Origin: Stenotrophomonas sp. YIM B06876
GTDB lineage: Bacteria > Pseudomonadota > Gammaproteobacteria > Xanthomonadales > Xanthomonadaceae
NCBI RefSeq assembly: GCF_030711595.1
Contig: NZ_JAUJUJ010000001.1
Location: 1 to 64,000 of the forward strand
Length of the DNA stretch: 64,000 bases
Reading direction: 5' to 3'
Part shown: one piece after another, positions 1 through 8,389 of the stretch
Numbering within the stretch: position 1 is the stretch's first letter
How the letters are laid out: every line of letters starts with the position of its first letter
The notes under the pieces: generated by a model
What the model saw: the letters and a program-made list of their open reading frames with translations, nothing else
Told to the model about the DNA's origin: nothing
Database searches by the model: none
Position numbers and translations under genes: made by a program

Positions 1-2
1 CC

Positions 3-638
3 GCGCCAACGCCGCTGCCTGCCGTCGCACAGGCGGCCCCCTCGCCGGCCGTGCCGGCCGCACCGGCACACAGCCATGCCGTCGCAAGGTCCGCCTCCGT
101 TCCTGCCACCGCGGACCCGATGCCGTCGCCGTCACCTTCACAAAACGCCACCTGGAACGAACTGCAGGCCCAGGCCCTGCAGATGGCGCGCCCGCCGCAG
201 CAACGCCGCGCCGGTGAACGCACCTCGCGATGGCTGCGCCTGCGTTGCGGCGCCCAGGCATATGCGCTGGAACTGCTCAAGGTGCAGGAAGTGGTGCTGC
301 CGGTGCCATTGCTGGCGTTGCGGGGTACCGGTCCGTCGATGCTGGGCATCATGAATCTGCGCGGCCAGGTGGTGCCGGTGATCGACCTTGGCCTGCGTCT
401 GGGCGCCGCTCCCATCGGCGACGACGCCCTTACCCGCATCGTGGTGCTCGAAGAGAACGGGGAAACCCTCGGCCTGCGGGTAACCGCGGTGGAGGATGTC
501 GCCAACCTCACCGATTCGCAGATCGAACCACCCGACACCACCCGCATCTGCCAGATCTCCAACGACCTGTTCCGCGGCATTGCCCGCCTGGGCCAGCAGC
601 CGATGATCCTGCTCGACGCCTCGCACCTGCTGCACTGA
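3..638 (+). CDS. CheW-like chemotaxis coupling protein, 5' end outside window
   Basis: The reading frame is open to the left window edge, so the true start probably lies upstream; an internal GTG at 51 is the first start codon visible. The first 60 or so residues after that GTG are rich in Ala, Pro and Ser and look like a flexible linker. The rest is a CheW domain: hydrophobic strands, the LGIMNLRGQVVPVIDL core typical of CheW, and a final helix region. CheW proteins join receptors to the CheA kinase. A long low-complexity N-terminal extension before CheW is known in xanthomonads and polar-flagellated gammaproteobacteria. It ends 98 bases before the STAS gene, with a sigma-28-type promoter in the gap. 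The CheW fold assignment is firm, the full length unknown. Confidence 0.85.
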   Translation, partial: APTPLPAVAQAAPSPAVPAAPAHSHAVARSASVPATADPMPSPSPSQNATWNELQAQALQMARPPQQRRAGERTSRWLRLRCGAQAYALELLKVQEVVLPVPLLALRGTGPSMLGIMNLRGQVVPVIDLGLRLGAAPIGDDALTRIVVLEENGETLGLRVTAVEDVANLTDSQIEPPDTTRICQISNDLFRGIARLGQQPMILLDASHLLH

Positions 639-682
639 ACCATGCCCGCCGCCTTCCGCGCCCGCGGACCCGACGCTGCGGC

Positions 683-709
683 TAAAGCTTGCGCCGCAGC
701 GGCCGTTAA
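683..709 (+). promoter_or_regulatory. Sigma-28 (FliA) type promoter for the STAS-cheY-cheA unit
   Basis: The -35-like box TAAAGCTT (683-690) and -10-like box GCCGTTAA (702-709) are separated by exactly 11 bases. The known FliA consensus is TAAAGTTT-N11-GCCGATAA, so each box differs at one position. It lies 30 bases before the STAS start. Confidence 0.8.
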
Positions 710-739
710 CTGCCCTAGTACCGTTCGTCCGGAGCAATG

Positions 740-1048
740 ATGAGCACAGTCGCACTGGCGCAGGATCTCGGCATCGAGACCACCAGCGACCTGAAACAAC
801 AACTGGCGCCACTGGTGGGCCACAGCGGGGAACTGCGCCTGGACGCCAGCCTGGTATCCCGCGTGCATACCGCTGCCATCCAGGTGCTGTGCGCGTTTGT
901 GGATGCCCGCCGCAAGGCCGGCCACAGCACTGCGTTCGACAACAGTACCGACACCTTCCTTGACGCCGCGCGACTGCTCGGCGTCCTCCAGGCCCTGGGC
1001 CTGGAAGCAACCCAAGACAAACTGAAATCTGTGGAGAACCCGGCATGA
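740..1048 (+). CDS. STAS-domain protein of the chemotaxis locus
   Basis: A 102-residue single-domain protein with the STAS pattern: beta strand, a DASLVSRVHTAAIQVL segment where sulfate-transporter/anti-sigma-antagonist proteins carry their D-x-S/T loop, then alternating helices. Two ATGs are adjacent (737 and 740); the second sits five bases after a GGAG ribosome-binding site and is preferred. Its stop overlaps the cheY start in an ATGA, so the two are translationally coupled. STAS domains often bind partner kinases or regulators; the place next to CheY/CheA suggests a role in the chemotaxis array, but that is inference. The canonical phosphorylatable Ser of SpoIIAA is not obvious here. Confidence 0.8.
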   Translation: MSTVALAQDLGIETTSDLKQQLAPLVGHSGELRLDASLVSRVHTAAIQVLCAFVDARRKAGHSTAFDNSTDTFLDAARLLGVLQALGLEATQDKLKSVENPA

Positions 1049-1410
1049 GCGCACGTATTCTGGTGGTGGACGATTCGGCATCAATGCGCCAGATGGTGTC
1101 GTTCGCCCTCACCTCGGCCGGTTTTTCCGTCGAGGAAGCCGAAGACGGCGCCGTGGCGCTGGGCCGCGCCAAAGGCCAGCGCTTCAACGCGGTGGTCACC
1201 GACGTCAACATGCCCAACATGGATGGCATTTCGCTGATCCGCGAGTTGCGCCAGCTGCCGGACTACAAGTTCACGCCGATGCTGATGCTGACCACCGAAT
1301 CGGCGGCCGACAAGAAGTCCGAAGGCAAGGCCGCCGGTGCGACCGGCTGGCTGGTCAAGCCGTTCAACCCGGAACAGCTGGTTGCCACCGTCCAGAAAGT
1401 ACTGGGCTGA
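1045..1410 (+). CDS. cheY: CheY-type response regulator
   Basis: A 121-residue stand-alone receiver domain. It has the acidic pair at residues 9-10 (VVDD), the phosphoacceptor Asp53 in TDVNMPNMDG, a Thr-Thr at the end of beta-4 and the Lys of LVKPFNP at beta-5. Being one domain and directly before cheA, it most likely carries the phosphoryl signal from CheA. The ATG overlaps the stop of the STAS gene by four bases. Related loci often have more than one CheY, so this may be the PilG/CheY-like paralogue rather than the motor-binding one. Confidence 0.88.
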   Translation: MSARILVVDDSASMRQMVSFALTSAGFSVEEAEDGAVALGRAKGQRFNAVVTDVNMPNMDGISLIRELRQLPDYKFTPMLMLTTESAADKKSEGKAAGATGWLVKPFNPEQLVATVQKVLG

Positions 1411-1443
1411 ACCCCTTACCGCCCACTGACCGGATAGCGCGCA

Positions 1444-3408
1444 ATGAGCATGGACCTGCAACGTTTTCACGCCACTTTCTTCGAGGAAAGCCGCGAAGGG
1501 CTGGACGCGATGGAAGCCGGCCTGCTGGCGCTGGAAGACGGCCAGGTGGATCCGGAAATCATCAACTCCGTGTTCCGTGCCGCGCACTCGATCAAGGGCG
1601 GCGCCGGCACCTTCGGCTTCGATGCCATCGCATCGCTGACCCACGTACTGGAAACCCTGCTCGACGAGCTGCGTGCCGGTAAACGCACCCTGGAAAGTGC
1701 CGCGATCGACGCCATGCTGGCTTCGGTGGATGTCTTGCGCGCGCTGCTGCGCGAGGCCGAACACGGCCAGGCGGCCGATCCGCAGGCGGTCGCCAGCATC
1801 AAGGCCCGGCTGGAAGCCGTGCTGGCGGGCAAGGCCATCGCCGCACCGGCGCCGGCCGCCAAGGTGGATGACACCCCGGACGCATGGCAGATCGGCTTTG
1901 TGCCGGCGCCGTCGCTGTTCATGAGCGGCAACGATCCGCTGCGCATCCTGCGCGAGCTGGAGAGCCTGGGTTCACTGCAAGTGTCCACCCGCCTGGAACG
2001 CCTGCCCGGCTTCGACCAGCTCGATCCGCTGGAAGCCTATCTGGCCTGGGACCTGGGCCTGATCGGCAAAGTGCCGCGCAGCAAGATTGAAGACACTTTC
2101 GCCTGGGTGGTGGACGACTGCGAGCTGGATATCCGCCCTGCCGCGCCGCCCAGCCTTGCGCTGGAACCCCCGGTACCGGCCGCCGTGGAAGCGGCCAAGC
2201 CCGCCGCACCGGTCGCCACGTCCGCCCCGGCACACGAGGCCGAAACCTCGATCCGCGTCAGCGTCGACAAGGTCGATGCGTTGATCAACCTGGTGGGCGA
2301 ACTGGTCATCACCCAGGCGATGCTCAAGCAGGTGTCCGGTGGCCTTGATGCGGCCCATGCCGAACAGATGCTGGCCGGCCTGGACCTGCTCGAACGCAAC
2401 ACCCGTGATCTGCAGGAAGCGGTGATCAGCGTGCGCATGCTTCCCGTGGATGCGGTGTTCCGCCGCTTCCCCCGGCTGGTGCGCGACCTGTCCTCGCGAC
2501 TGGGCAAGCAGGTGCGCCTGCGCACCGTCGGCGAAGGCACCGAGCTGGACAAGGGCCTGATCGAGAAGATCGCCGATCCGCTGGTGCACCTGGTGCGCAA
2601 CTCGATCGACCATGGCCTGGAAATGCCCGACGTGCGCCGCGACGCCGGCAAGGACGAAACCGGCACGATCACCCTGGCTGCCTCGCACCAGGGCGGCCAT
2701 ATCGTGATCGAGGTCAGCGATGACGGGCGCGGTTTGAACCGCGGAAAGATTCTTGAGAAGGCGCTGGAGCGTGGTCTCAACGTGCCCGACAATCCGACCG
2801 ACGCCCAGGTCTGGGACCTGATCTTCCAGCCCGGTTTCTCCACCGCCGATGCGGTGACCGATCTTTCCGGCCGTGGCGTGGGCATGGACGTGGTCCGCCG
2901 CAACATCCAGGCGCTGGGCGGCGAAGTGCAGCTGGAAAGCAACACCGGTGCCGGCACCCGCGTGCTGATCCGGCTGCCGCTGACCCTGGCCATCCTCGAC
3001 GGCATGACCGTGTCGGTGGCCGGTGAAACACTGATCCTGCCGCTGGCCTATGTGCTGGAAGCGCTGCAGCCGCGGGCCGAAGACATCCGCACCATGGCCG
3101 GCGAAGGTCGCGTGCTGCGGGTGCGCGGTGAATACCTGCCGATCGTGTCGCTGAGCCAGAACTACGGCTACAACGGTCAGGTCAACGACGATCCACTGGT
3201 GGTGGTGGTCGAAGGCGATGGCCAGAAGATCGCCCTGGAAGTGGACGAACTGCTCGGCCAGCAGCAGGTGGTGGTCAAGAACATCGAGAACAACTACCGC
3301 CGCATCGCCGGTGTCTCCGGCGCCACCATCCTCGGCGATGGCCGGGTGGCGCTGATCGTCGATGTCGGTGGACTGGTGCGTTCGCTGCGCGCTCCGCAAG
3401 CGGCCTGA
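1444..3408 (+). CDS. cheA: Chemotaxis histidine kinase CheA
   Basis: 654 residues with the CheA domain order. The Hpt domain (about 1-105) has the phosphorylatable His48 in AAHSIKGGAGTFGF. A P2-like region (about 140-232) and a Pro/Ala linker follow. Next come the P3 dimerisation helices (about 268-335), the ATPase (about 375-513) with HLVRNSIDHGLE, DDGRGL and GRGVGMD boxes, and a C-terminal CheW-like regulatory domain (about 515-650). It phosphorylates CheY and CheB under control of the receptors. The start ATG is 33 bases after cheY, in the same transcription unit. All key motifs are intact. Confidence 0.96.
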   Translation: MSMDLQRFHATFFEESREGLDAMEAGLLALEDGQVDPEIINSVFRAAHSIKGGAGTFGFDAIASLTHVLETLLDELRAGKRTLESAAIDAMLASVDVLRALLREAEHGQAADPQAVASIKARLEAVLAGKAIAAPAPAAKVDDTPDAWQIGFVPAPSLFMSGNDPLRILRELESLGSLQVSTRLERLPGFDQLDPLEAYLAWDLGLIGKVPRSKIEDTFAWVVDDCELDIRPAAPPSLALEPPVPAAVEAAKPAAPVATSAPAHEAETSIRVSVDKVDALINLVGELVITQAMLKQVSGGLDAAHAEQMLAGLDLLERNTRDLQEAVISVRMLPVDAVFRRFPRLVRDLSSRLGKQVRLRTVGEGTELDKGLIEKIADPLVHLVRNSIDHGLEMPDVRRDAGKDETGTITLAASHQGGHIVIEVSDDGRGLNRGKILEKALERGLNVPDNPTDAQVWDLIFQPGFSTADAVTDLSGRGVGMDVVRRNIQALGGEVQLESNTGAGTRVLIRLPLTLAILDGMTVSVAGETLILPLAYVLEALQPRAEDIRTMAGEGRVLRVRGEYLPIVSLSQNYGYNGQVNDDPLVVVVEGDGQKIALEVDELLGQQQVVVKNIENNYRRIAGVSGATILGDGRVALIVDVGGLVRSLRAPQAA

Positions 3409-3435
3409 GGCCCTCCGCCCCGATGTGGTCTTTTC

Positions 3436-3459
3436 GCCATGATCCTGCCGGATCATGGC
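3436..3459 (+). terminator. Hairpin after cheA, possible terminator
   Basis: A perfect 10-base-pair stem, GCCATGATCC (3436-3445) and GGATCATGGC (3450-3459), with a four-base loop, lies 27 bases after the cheA stop. There is no T run after it on the + strand, so it may act Rho-dependently or only as an mRNA 3' end. The rest of the 411-base gap 3409-3819 shows no convincing gene; it ends with the sigma-28-type promoter at 3727-3753. Confidence 0.5.
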
Positions 3460-3726
3460 GCGCCTCCCACCCGCCCTGCCTCGAGAGGATTTGCATCACA
3501 CGTGCGGTCCTCCCGTATCTGCCGCGGTAGATAAGCACCGCGGCCATCGCCGCGCATTGCCCGCGCTGGCCGCCACGGATGAACCAGGCGCCGGCGACGA
3601 AGTGGCCTTGGGCGGAAACTGCTCCTGCGACGATCCTGCGCAGACGGGAGCAGTCCGCGAAGATAGGCAGGCCCTGCCGGAAGATCCCCGATGCAACGTC
3701 GCCGCGGACTCTTCCAGGCGACACAC

Positions 3727-3753
3727 TGGAGATAACCCGCACGCGGCCGATAA
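3727..3753 (+). promoter_or_regulatory. Sigma-28 (FliA) type promoter for the first MCP gene
   Basis: A perfect GCCGATAA -10 box (3746-3753) follows TGGAGATA (3727-3734) by exactly 11 bases. The -35-like box matches the FliA consensus at only half its positions, so this is the weakest -35 in the locus. It leaves about 66 bases to the start at 3820. Confidence 0.6.
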
Positions 3754-3819
3754 CGGGAAGCAACGCGGCATCCCATCTTGGGCGCCGCACCTCCGTCCCC
3801 CTTTCGAACTGCACCTGCC

Positions 3820-6183
3820 ATGACCTCCAACCCGCTGCTCCGGCTGTTCCGCGATCTTCCCTTGAGAAGAAAGTTCATGTTGATGCTCGGCGTCCTGGCG
3901 ATCGGCATCATCGTGCTGTGCGTTGTCACCGCACGCCGCAACCACATCGAACTGATCCAGAACGAGCGCGACACCCTGCATACCCGGGTGGAAGCAGCGC
4001 TGGCGATGGCCAACCATTACGCTGACCGCGCCGACGCCGGCGAGCTGAGCGAAGAACAGGCGCAGCAGCAGGCGCTGTCCGCGCTGGAGTCGTTGCGCAG
4101 CGCCAACGGCAGCGATTACGTATGGGTCAACGACCTGCATCCGACCATGCTGATGCATCCCTACCAGACGGCGTTGAACGGCAAGGACCTGAGCGCGACG
4201 ACCAGTGCCGACGGCAAGAAGATATTCGTCGAGATGGTCCGGCTGGGCCGTGCCGATGGCGGCGGCTTCCTCGATTACACCTGGCCCAAGCCCGGCACTG
4301 ACGGCGCGGTCCAGAAGATTTCCTATGTGGGCCTGCACCAGCGCTGGGGCTGGATCATCGGCACTGGCGAATACACCGATGAGATCAACGCGCATGCTGC
4401 GCGCTTCACCCGGGGGCTGGCCATTGCCGGCTTGCTGATCCTGCTGTCGGCGCTGCTGCCCTGCCTGTATATCGCCCGCTCGATCCTGCAACCACTGTCC
4501 GAGGCATCGCGGGCCATCCGCGCAGTGGCCACAGGGGATCTGTCGCCGCGTGTGGCCAATCATTCGCGCGACGAGATCGGGCAGATGCACCAGGACATCG
4601 GCAACATGGTGCTGCAGCTGCGCGCCCGCAACGAGCGTGACCTGGCATTGGCTACCGAGAACCTGCGCATCCGCACCGCGCTGGACGATGTCACCACCAA
4701 CATCATGATCGCCGACGCGGACCTCAACATCCTCTATGCCAACCGCTCGCTGTTCCAGATGCTGGAAAAGGCCGAACACGATATCCGCCGCGACCTGCCC
4801 CGGTTCAATACCACCACGCTGATCGGCAGCAATATCGACAGCTTCCACAAAAAGCCCGCGCACCAGCGCCATGTGCTGGGCGAATTGCGCGGCACCCATC
4901 GCGGCCAGATTTCCCTCGGCGACCACGTGCTGCGGCAGATCATCAATCCCGTGCGCGATCCAGACGGCGCCCTGCTCGGCTATGTCGTGGAGTGGGCCGA
5001 CCGCACTGACGAGGTTGCCGTCGAGCACGAGCTCAGCCGCATCGTGGAAGCCGCTGGACGCGGCGACCTGTCCGGGCACATCGCCCTGGAAGGCAAGGAA
5101 GGCTTTCTCAAGCAGCTTTCAGGCCAGTTGAACGACCTGCTGGAGACCTTCACCGGCAGTATCGGACAGGTCTCGGGGGTGCTGACGGCGTTGGCCAAGG
5201 GCGACCTGACCGTGCGCATGGAAGGCGATTTCGAAGGCGTGTTCGCCCGGATGCGGGATGACGCCAACACCACCATCGCGCAGCTGACCACCATCATCGG
5301 CGACATCCAGGGGGCGGCGTCCGGCATCAATCTGGCGGCCACCGAAATCGCCTCCGGCAACCAGGACCTGTCGCAACGCACCGAACAGCAGGCGGCCAAT
5401 CTGGAGGAAACCGCCGCCTCGATGGAGGAACTGACCTCCACCGTGCGCCAGAACGCCGAGCATGCGCGGCAGGCCAACCAGCTGGCGATCGGCGCGGCCT
5501 CGGTCGCTTCCGAAGGCGGCGCGGTGGTCGGCCAGGTGGTCACTACCATGAGCGAAATCGAGCAATCGTCGAAGAAGATCGCCGACATCATCTCGGTGAT
5601 CGACGGCATCGCGTTCCAGACCAATATCCTGGCGCTGAACGCCGCCGTGGAAGCGGCGCGCGCCGGCGAACAGGGCCGCGGTTTCGCGGTGGTCGCCAGC
5701 GAAGTGCGCACCCTGGCGCAGCGTTCGGCGGGCGCGGCCAAGGAGATCAAGGGCCTGATCGACGCGTCGGTCGAGCGCGTGGCCGACGGCTCGGCGCTGG
5801 TGCGCAAGGCCGGACAGACCATGGGCGAGATCGTGTCTTCGGTGCAGCGGGTCACCGACATCATGGCCGAGATCTCCGCCGCTTCGCAGGAACAGACCAC
5901 GGGTATCGAGCAGGTCAGCCAGACGGTGATGCAGATGGACGAGACCACCCAGCAGAACGCCGCACTGGTGGAAGAAGCCACGGCGGCGGCCCGCTCGATG
6001 GAAGAACAGGCGCACAACCTGGCCAACGCTGTGACCCGCTTCAAACTGTCACAGGCCACGCCGTTGCCGGGAATTGCCATCCCGGTGCCGCCCACGGCCC
6101 CGCGGACCACACCGACGTCGGCGCACTCCCCGCACCCGCTGCCAGCCGGCACCCGTCCGGGCAGCAACTGGACGGGCTTCTGA
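3820..6183 (+). CDS. Methyl-accepting chemotaxis protein with periplasmic Cache and PAS domains
   Basis: 787 residues from ATG 3820; an upstream in-frame start at 3778 would add a non-hydrophobic tail and is less likely. Order: first membrane segment about 19-37; periplasmic single-Cache domain with [16 protein letters not shown] and a [12 protein letters not shown] end strand; second membrane segment about 205-225; HAMP; PAS (about 290-400); second HAMP-like segment; and a long coiled-coil signalling domain with the conserved hairpin tip ([20 protein letters not shown]). The C terminus is NWTGF, resembling the NWETF pentapeptide that docks CheR and CheB in enteric receptors. The ligand is unknown; single-Cache domains of this type often bind small carboxylates. 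Confidence 0.93.
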   Translation: MTSNPLLRLFRDLPLRRKFMLMLGVLAIGIIVLCVVTARRNHIELIQNERDTLHTRVEAALAMANHYADRADAGELSEEQAQQQALSALESLRSANGSDYVWVNDLHPTMLMHPYQTALNGKDLSATTSADGKKIFVEMVRLGRADGGGFLDYTWPKPGTDGAVQKISYVGLHQRWGWIIGTGEYTDEINAHAARFTRGLAIAGLLILLSALLPCLYIARSILQPLSEASRAIRAVATGDLSPRVANHSRDEIGQMHQDIGNMVLQLRARNERDLALATENLRIRTALDDVTTNIMIADADLNILYANRSLFQMLEKAEHDIRRDLPRFNTTTLIGSNIDSFHKKPAHQRHVLGELRGTHRGQISLGDHVLRQIINPVRDPDGALLGYVVEWADRTDEVAVEHELSRIVEAAGRGDLSGHIALEGKEGFLKQLSGQLNDLLETFTGSIGQVSGVLTALAKGDLTVRMEGDFEGVFARMRDDANTTIAQLTTIIGDIQGAASGINLAATEIASGNQDLSQRTEQQAANLEETAASMEELTSTVRQNAEHARQANQLAIGAASVASEGGAVVGQVVTTMSEIEQSSKKIADIISVIDGIAFQTNILALNAAVEAARAGEQGRGFAVVASEVRTLAQRSAGAAKEIKGLIDASVERVADGSALVRKAGQTMGEIVSSVQRVTDIMAEISAASQEQTTGIEQVSQTVMQMDETTQQNAALVEEATAAARSMEEQAHNLANAVTRFKLSQATPLPGIAIPVPPTAPRTTPTSAHSPHPLPAGTRPGSNWTGF

Positions 6184-6335
6184 ATCCCGCGGATCGGCGC
6201 ACCCTTGCTTTATGCAACGCCGCGCCGCGCGAGCGGCGCGGCGGCAACGCGACGTCCGACTGCACCGCGCATATCCGCGGGCCGGGCTTGCAGGCCAGCC
6301 GAAAGCGCCATGCGCGGTGGCAGGGACAGTCCCGC

Positions 6336-6362
6336 TAAAGACGCGTCCCCGTCGGCCGATAC
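6336..6362 (+). promoter_or_regulatory. Sigma-28 (FliA) type promoter for the ycgR-like gene
   Basis: TAAAGACG (6336-6343), 11 bases, then GCCGATAC (6355-6362), the last base being the only mismatch in the -10 box. It lies 63 bases before the PilZ protein start at 6426. Confidence 0.78.
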
Positions 6363-6425
6363 CTTCCTTTACCGGTGCAACTCCTACGGGTGCGCCGGCA
6401 ACTGGCCCAACTTCCCAAAGACTCC

Positions 6426-7205
6426 ATGTCCGACGGCAACGCGACAGCGCAGCAGCCCCACCGCGATGGCGGGGATGCCAACATCGACGAAAAGTACCTG
6501 GTGCGCAACCCGCGCCATATACGGCAGCTGTTGCAGTCGCTGATCGACCAGCGCTCGCTGATCAACGCCCATCCCGGCGGGGGCGACCGGACCTTCCCGA
6601 CCGCGGTGCTGGAGCTGGACCCCGACGAGGATTTCCTGCTGCTCGATGGCAGCCCGCTGCAGGCGATCAACCAGTCGGCCGAACAGGCGAGCCACGTGCT
6701 GTGCTTTGCCCAGCTCGAACGCGTGCTGGTGCGGTTCCGGCTGGAGCGCCTGCAACGGGTGGTCGCGGGCAACCGCACCTCGTTCCGCGCCGCCTTTCCC
6801 GAGGAGTTCTGCCATCTGCAGCGGCGCGAACTGTACCGGCTGGAAACGCCGATCGCCGACTCGCCCTCCTGCGTGCTGCCGGCGCGCGACGGCGGCGAGG
6901 CGGTTGAATTGCGGGTGGTCGATATCAGTGGCGGCGGACTGGCGCTGCTGCTGCCTGAGGGGCAGACCCTGCTGTCGCTTCAGCAGCGCTATGCCGGCTG
7001 CCAGTTGAAGCTTCCCGAAGGCCCGGCACTTCCGGTCACCCTGATCGTGTGCAACATGCGCGAGCAACTGATGGCCAATGGCGTGCACATGCAGCGGATC
7101 GGACTGCGCTTCGACGCGCTTCCCCGCGGCGGCGACGCCGCCATCCAGCGCTACATCTTCCGCATCGACCGCCAACGAAACGCCCGCAAAAACGGCGAGT
7201 CGTAA
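6426..7205 (+). CDS. ycgR: YcgR-type c-di-GMP-binding flagellar brake protein (PilZ domain)
   Basis: 259 residues from ATG 6426; a GTG at 6375 would start very near the promoter and is less likely. The N-terminal half looks like the YcgR beta-domain ([14 protein letters not shown] and following strands). The C-terminal half is PilZ, with [10 protein letters not shown] matching the RxxxR c-di-GMP motif and DISGGGLAL matching D/N-x-S-x-x-G. In enterobacteria YcgR, when bound to c-di-GMP, slows the flagellar motor. Its own sigma-28-type promoter and its place between receptor genes fit that role. It is probably the effector for c-di-GMP made or degraded by the GGDEF/EAL and RpfG proteins encoded nearby. 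Confidence 0.88.
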   Translation: MSDGNATAQQPHRDGGDANIDEKYLVRNPRHIRQLLQSLIDQRSLINAHPGGGDRTFPTAVLELDPDEDFLLLDGSPLQAINQSAEQASHVLCFAQLERVLVRFRLERLQRVVAGNRTSFRAAFPEEFCHLQRRELYRLETPIADSPSCVLPARDGGEAVELRVVDISGGGLALLLPEGQTLLSLQQRYAGCQLKLPEGPALPVTLIVCNMREQLMANGVHMQRIGLRFDALPRGGDAAIQRYIFRIDRQRNARKNGES

Positions 7206-7218
7206 CCGCGGCTGCGGC

Positions 7219-7245
7219 TAAAGTCCCGCGCCGCGAGGCCGATAC
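7219..7245 (+). promoter_or_regulatory. Sigma-28 (FliA) type promoter for cheW
   Basis: TAAAGTCC (7219-7226), 11 bases, then GCCGATAC (7238-7245). Six of eight and seven of eight positions fit the FliA consensus. It lies 44 bases before the cheW start. Confidence 0.8.
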
Positions 7246-7288
7246 CGGTGCTGCACCCACCGGTACAACGCCAGGACCAGGAACTCCG

Positions 7289-7780
7289 ATGAACGACAAC
7301 CGAAACAGCGCCGCCGACAGTGCCGGCGGCGAGTACCTCAGCTTCACCCTTGGCAATGAGCATTACGGCGTTGACATCCTCAAGGTCCAGGAGATCCGCG
7401 GCTACGATGCGGTGACCCGCGTTCCCGATGCGCCGGACTACATCAAGGGCGTGATCAACCTGCGCGGCACCATCGTGCCGGTCATCGATCTGCGCCTGAA
7501 GCTGCGCCTGGATGAGGCGCGCTACGACGCGTTCACCGTGATGATCGTGCTCAACGTGGAAGACCGCGTGGTCGGCATTGTGGTGGACAGCGTCTCGGAC
7601 GTGATTCCGCTGACCGCCGACCAGATCCGCCCCACCCCCGAATTTGGCGCCTCGGTCGACACCCGTTTCATTTCGGGTATCGGCACCCAGGACGAGCGCA
7701 TGCTGATCCTGCTGGACATCGAAACCCTGCTCGACAGCGCCGACATGGGCACGCCGAAACCGGCCGAAGAAATCGCCTGA
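7289..7780 (+). CDS. cheW: Chemotaxis coupling protein CheW
   Basis: 163 residues, the usual CheW length. The open frame reaches back to 7049, but ATG 7289 follows an AGGA ribosome-binding site and sits behind the sigma-28-type promoter. The CheW core is clear: EYLSFTLGNEHYGVDILKVQEI, then YIKGVINLRGTIVPVIDL and a C-terminal helix. It bridges MCPs and CheA in the array. This compact form is more likely to be the main array CheW than the extended protein at the window start. Confidence 0.93.
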   Translation: MNDNRNSAADSAGGEYLSFTLGNEHYGVDILKVQEIRGYDAVTRVPDAPDYIKGVINLRGTIVPVIDLRLKLRLDEARYDAFTVMIVLNVEDRVVGIVVDSVSDVIPLTADQIRPTPEFGASVDTRFISGIGTQDERMLILLDIETLLDSADMGTPKPAEEIA

Positions 7781-7828
7781 TTTTTGCGACCCCGGTCACA
7801 AGACCCGCGCCACCTCCCCGCTCACCGC

Positions 7829-7855
7829 TACAGAAGCCCGACCCAGGGCCGATAG
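7829..7855 (+). promoter_or_regulatory. Possible sigma-28 type promoter for the secreted small protein
   Basis: GCCGATAG (7848-7855) matches seven of eight -10 positions and follows TACAGAAG (7829-7836) by exactly 11 bases. The -35-like box is weaker than its neighbours. It lies 64 bases before the start at 7920, and could also serve the MCP gene after it. Confidence 0.55.
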
Positions 7856-7919
7856 CTGGGGCATCAATCGTCTCGGCCGTGGGCCCGGACTGAAAAGATC
7901 CTTTCCGGAGATATCGAAA

Positions 7920-8303
7920 ATGAAGTACCTGTTCCCCCTGCTTTCCGCCGCCGTGATGGCCGCCAGCGTTTCCACCGTCCATGCCCAGAGCGCGGAAATG
8001 ATTCCGCCGGAGCTGGCCGCACGCAACGCCGGCAAGGACGGCATGGTCTGCGGCAAGGTTGAAAAGGCGCGCTATGCCGAAGGCTCCGAAGGCCAGCCGA
8101 CCTTCCTGCACATGGGCGGCGCCTTCCCGCGCCACACCTTCTCGGCCCGCATCGCCGGCAGCAACCGCGGCAAGTTCAGTTTTCCGCTGGAGTCGCTGGA
8201 AGGCAAGGACGTGTGCGTGATCGGCAAGATCCAGCGTGACGCGGCACGTGCCGAGATCGAAGTCAGCTCGCCGGCCGGCCTGAAGCTGGCCAACATCAAG
8301 TAA
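7920..8303 (+). CDS. Small secreted protein, predicted OB-fold, unknown function
   Basis: 127 residues. The first 22 form a clear signal peptide (Lys, hydrophobic core, cleavage after VHA). The mature part has several short strands with [21 protein letters not shown] and [13 protein letters not shown]. This resembles the OB-fold strands of small secreted or nuclease-associated proteins, though the assignment rests on pattern only. Two cysteines (in MVCGK and DVCVI) could form a disulfide. It stands between cheW and an MCP behind a sigma-28-like promoter, so a periplasmic role tied to motility or to sensing by the next receptor is possible but unproven. SD GGAGA precedes the ATG. Confidence 0.65.
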   Translation: MKYLFPLLSAAVMAASVSTVHAQSAEMIPPELAARNAGKDGMVCGKVEKARYAEGSEGQPTFLHMGGAFPRHTFSARIAGSNRGKFSFPLESLEGKDVCVIGKIQRDAARAEIEVSSPAGLKLANIK

Positions 8304-8313
8304 TCCTGCTGCC

Positions 8314-8338
8314 GCCGCGCCGGCCAAACCGGCGCGGC
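8314..8338 (+). terminator. GC-rich hairpin after the secreted protein gene
   Basis: A 10-base-pair stem GCCGCGCCGG / CCGGCGCGGC with a five-base loop and no T run. It may attenuate transcription into the MCP gene or simply protect the mRNA end. Confidence 0.4.
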
Positions 8339-8389
8339 CATCGCCCGGGCGCCTGGCCGGGGTCTGAAGTCAACGGAGATATCGCACAA

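Noticed and set aside
3455-3823. 122-codon frame in the cheA-MCP gap
   Set aside because: No ribosome site or domain; the region holds a hairpin and a promoter instead.
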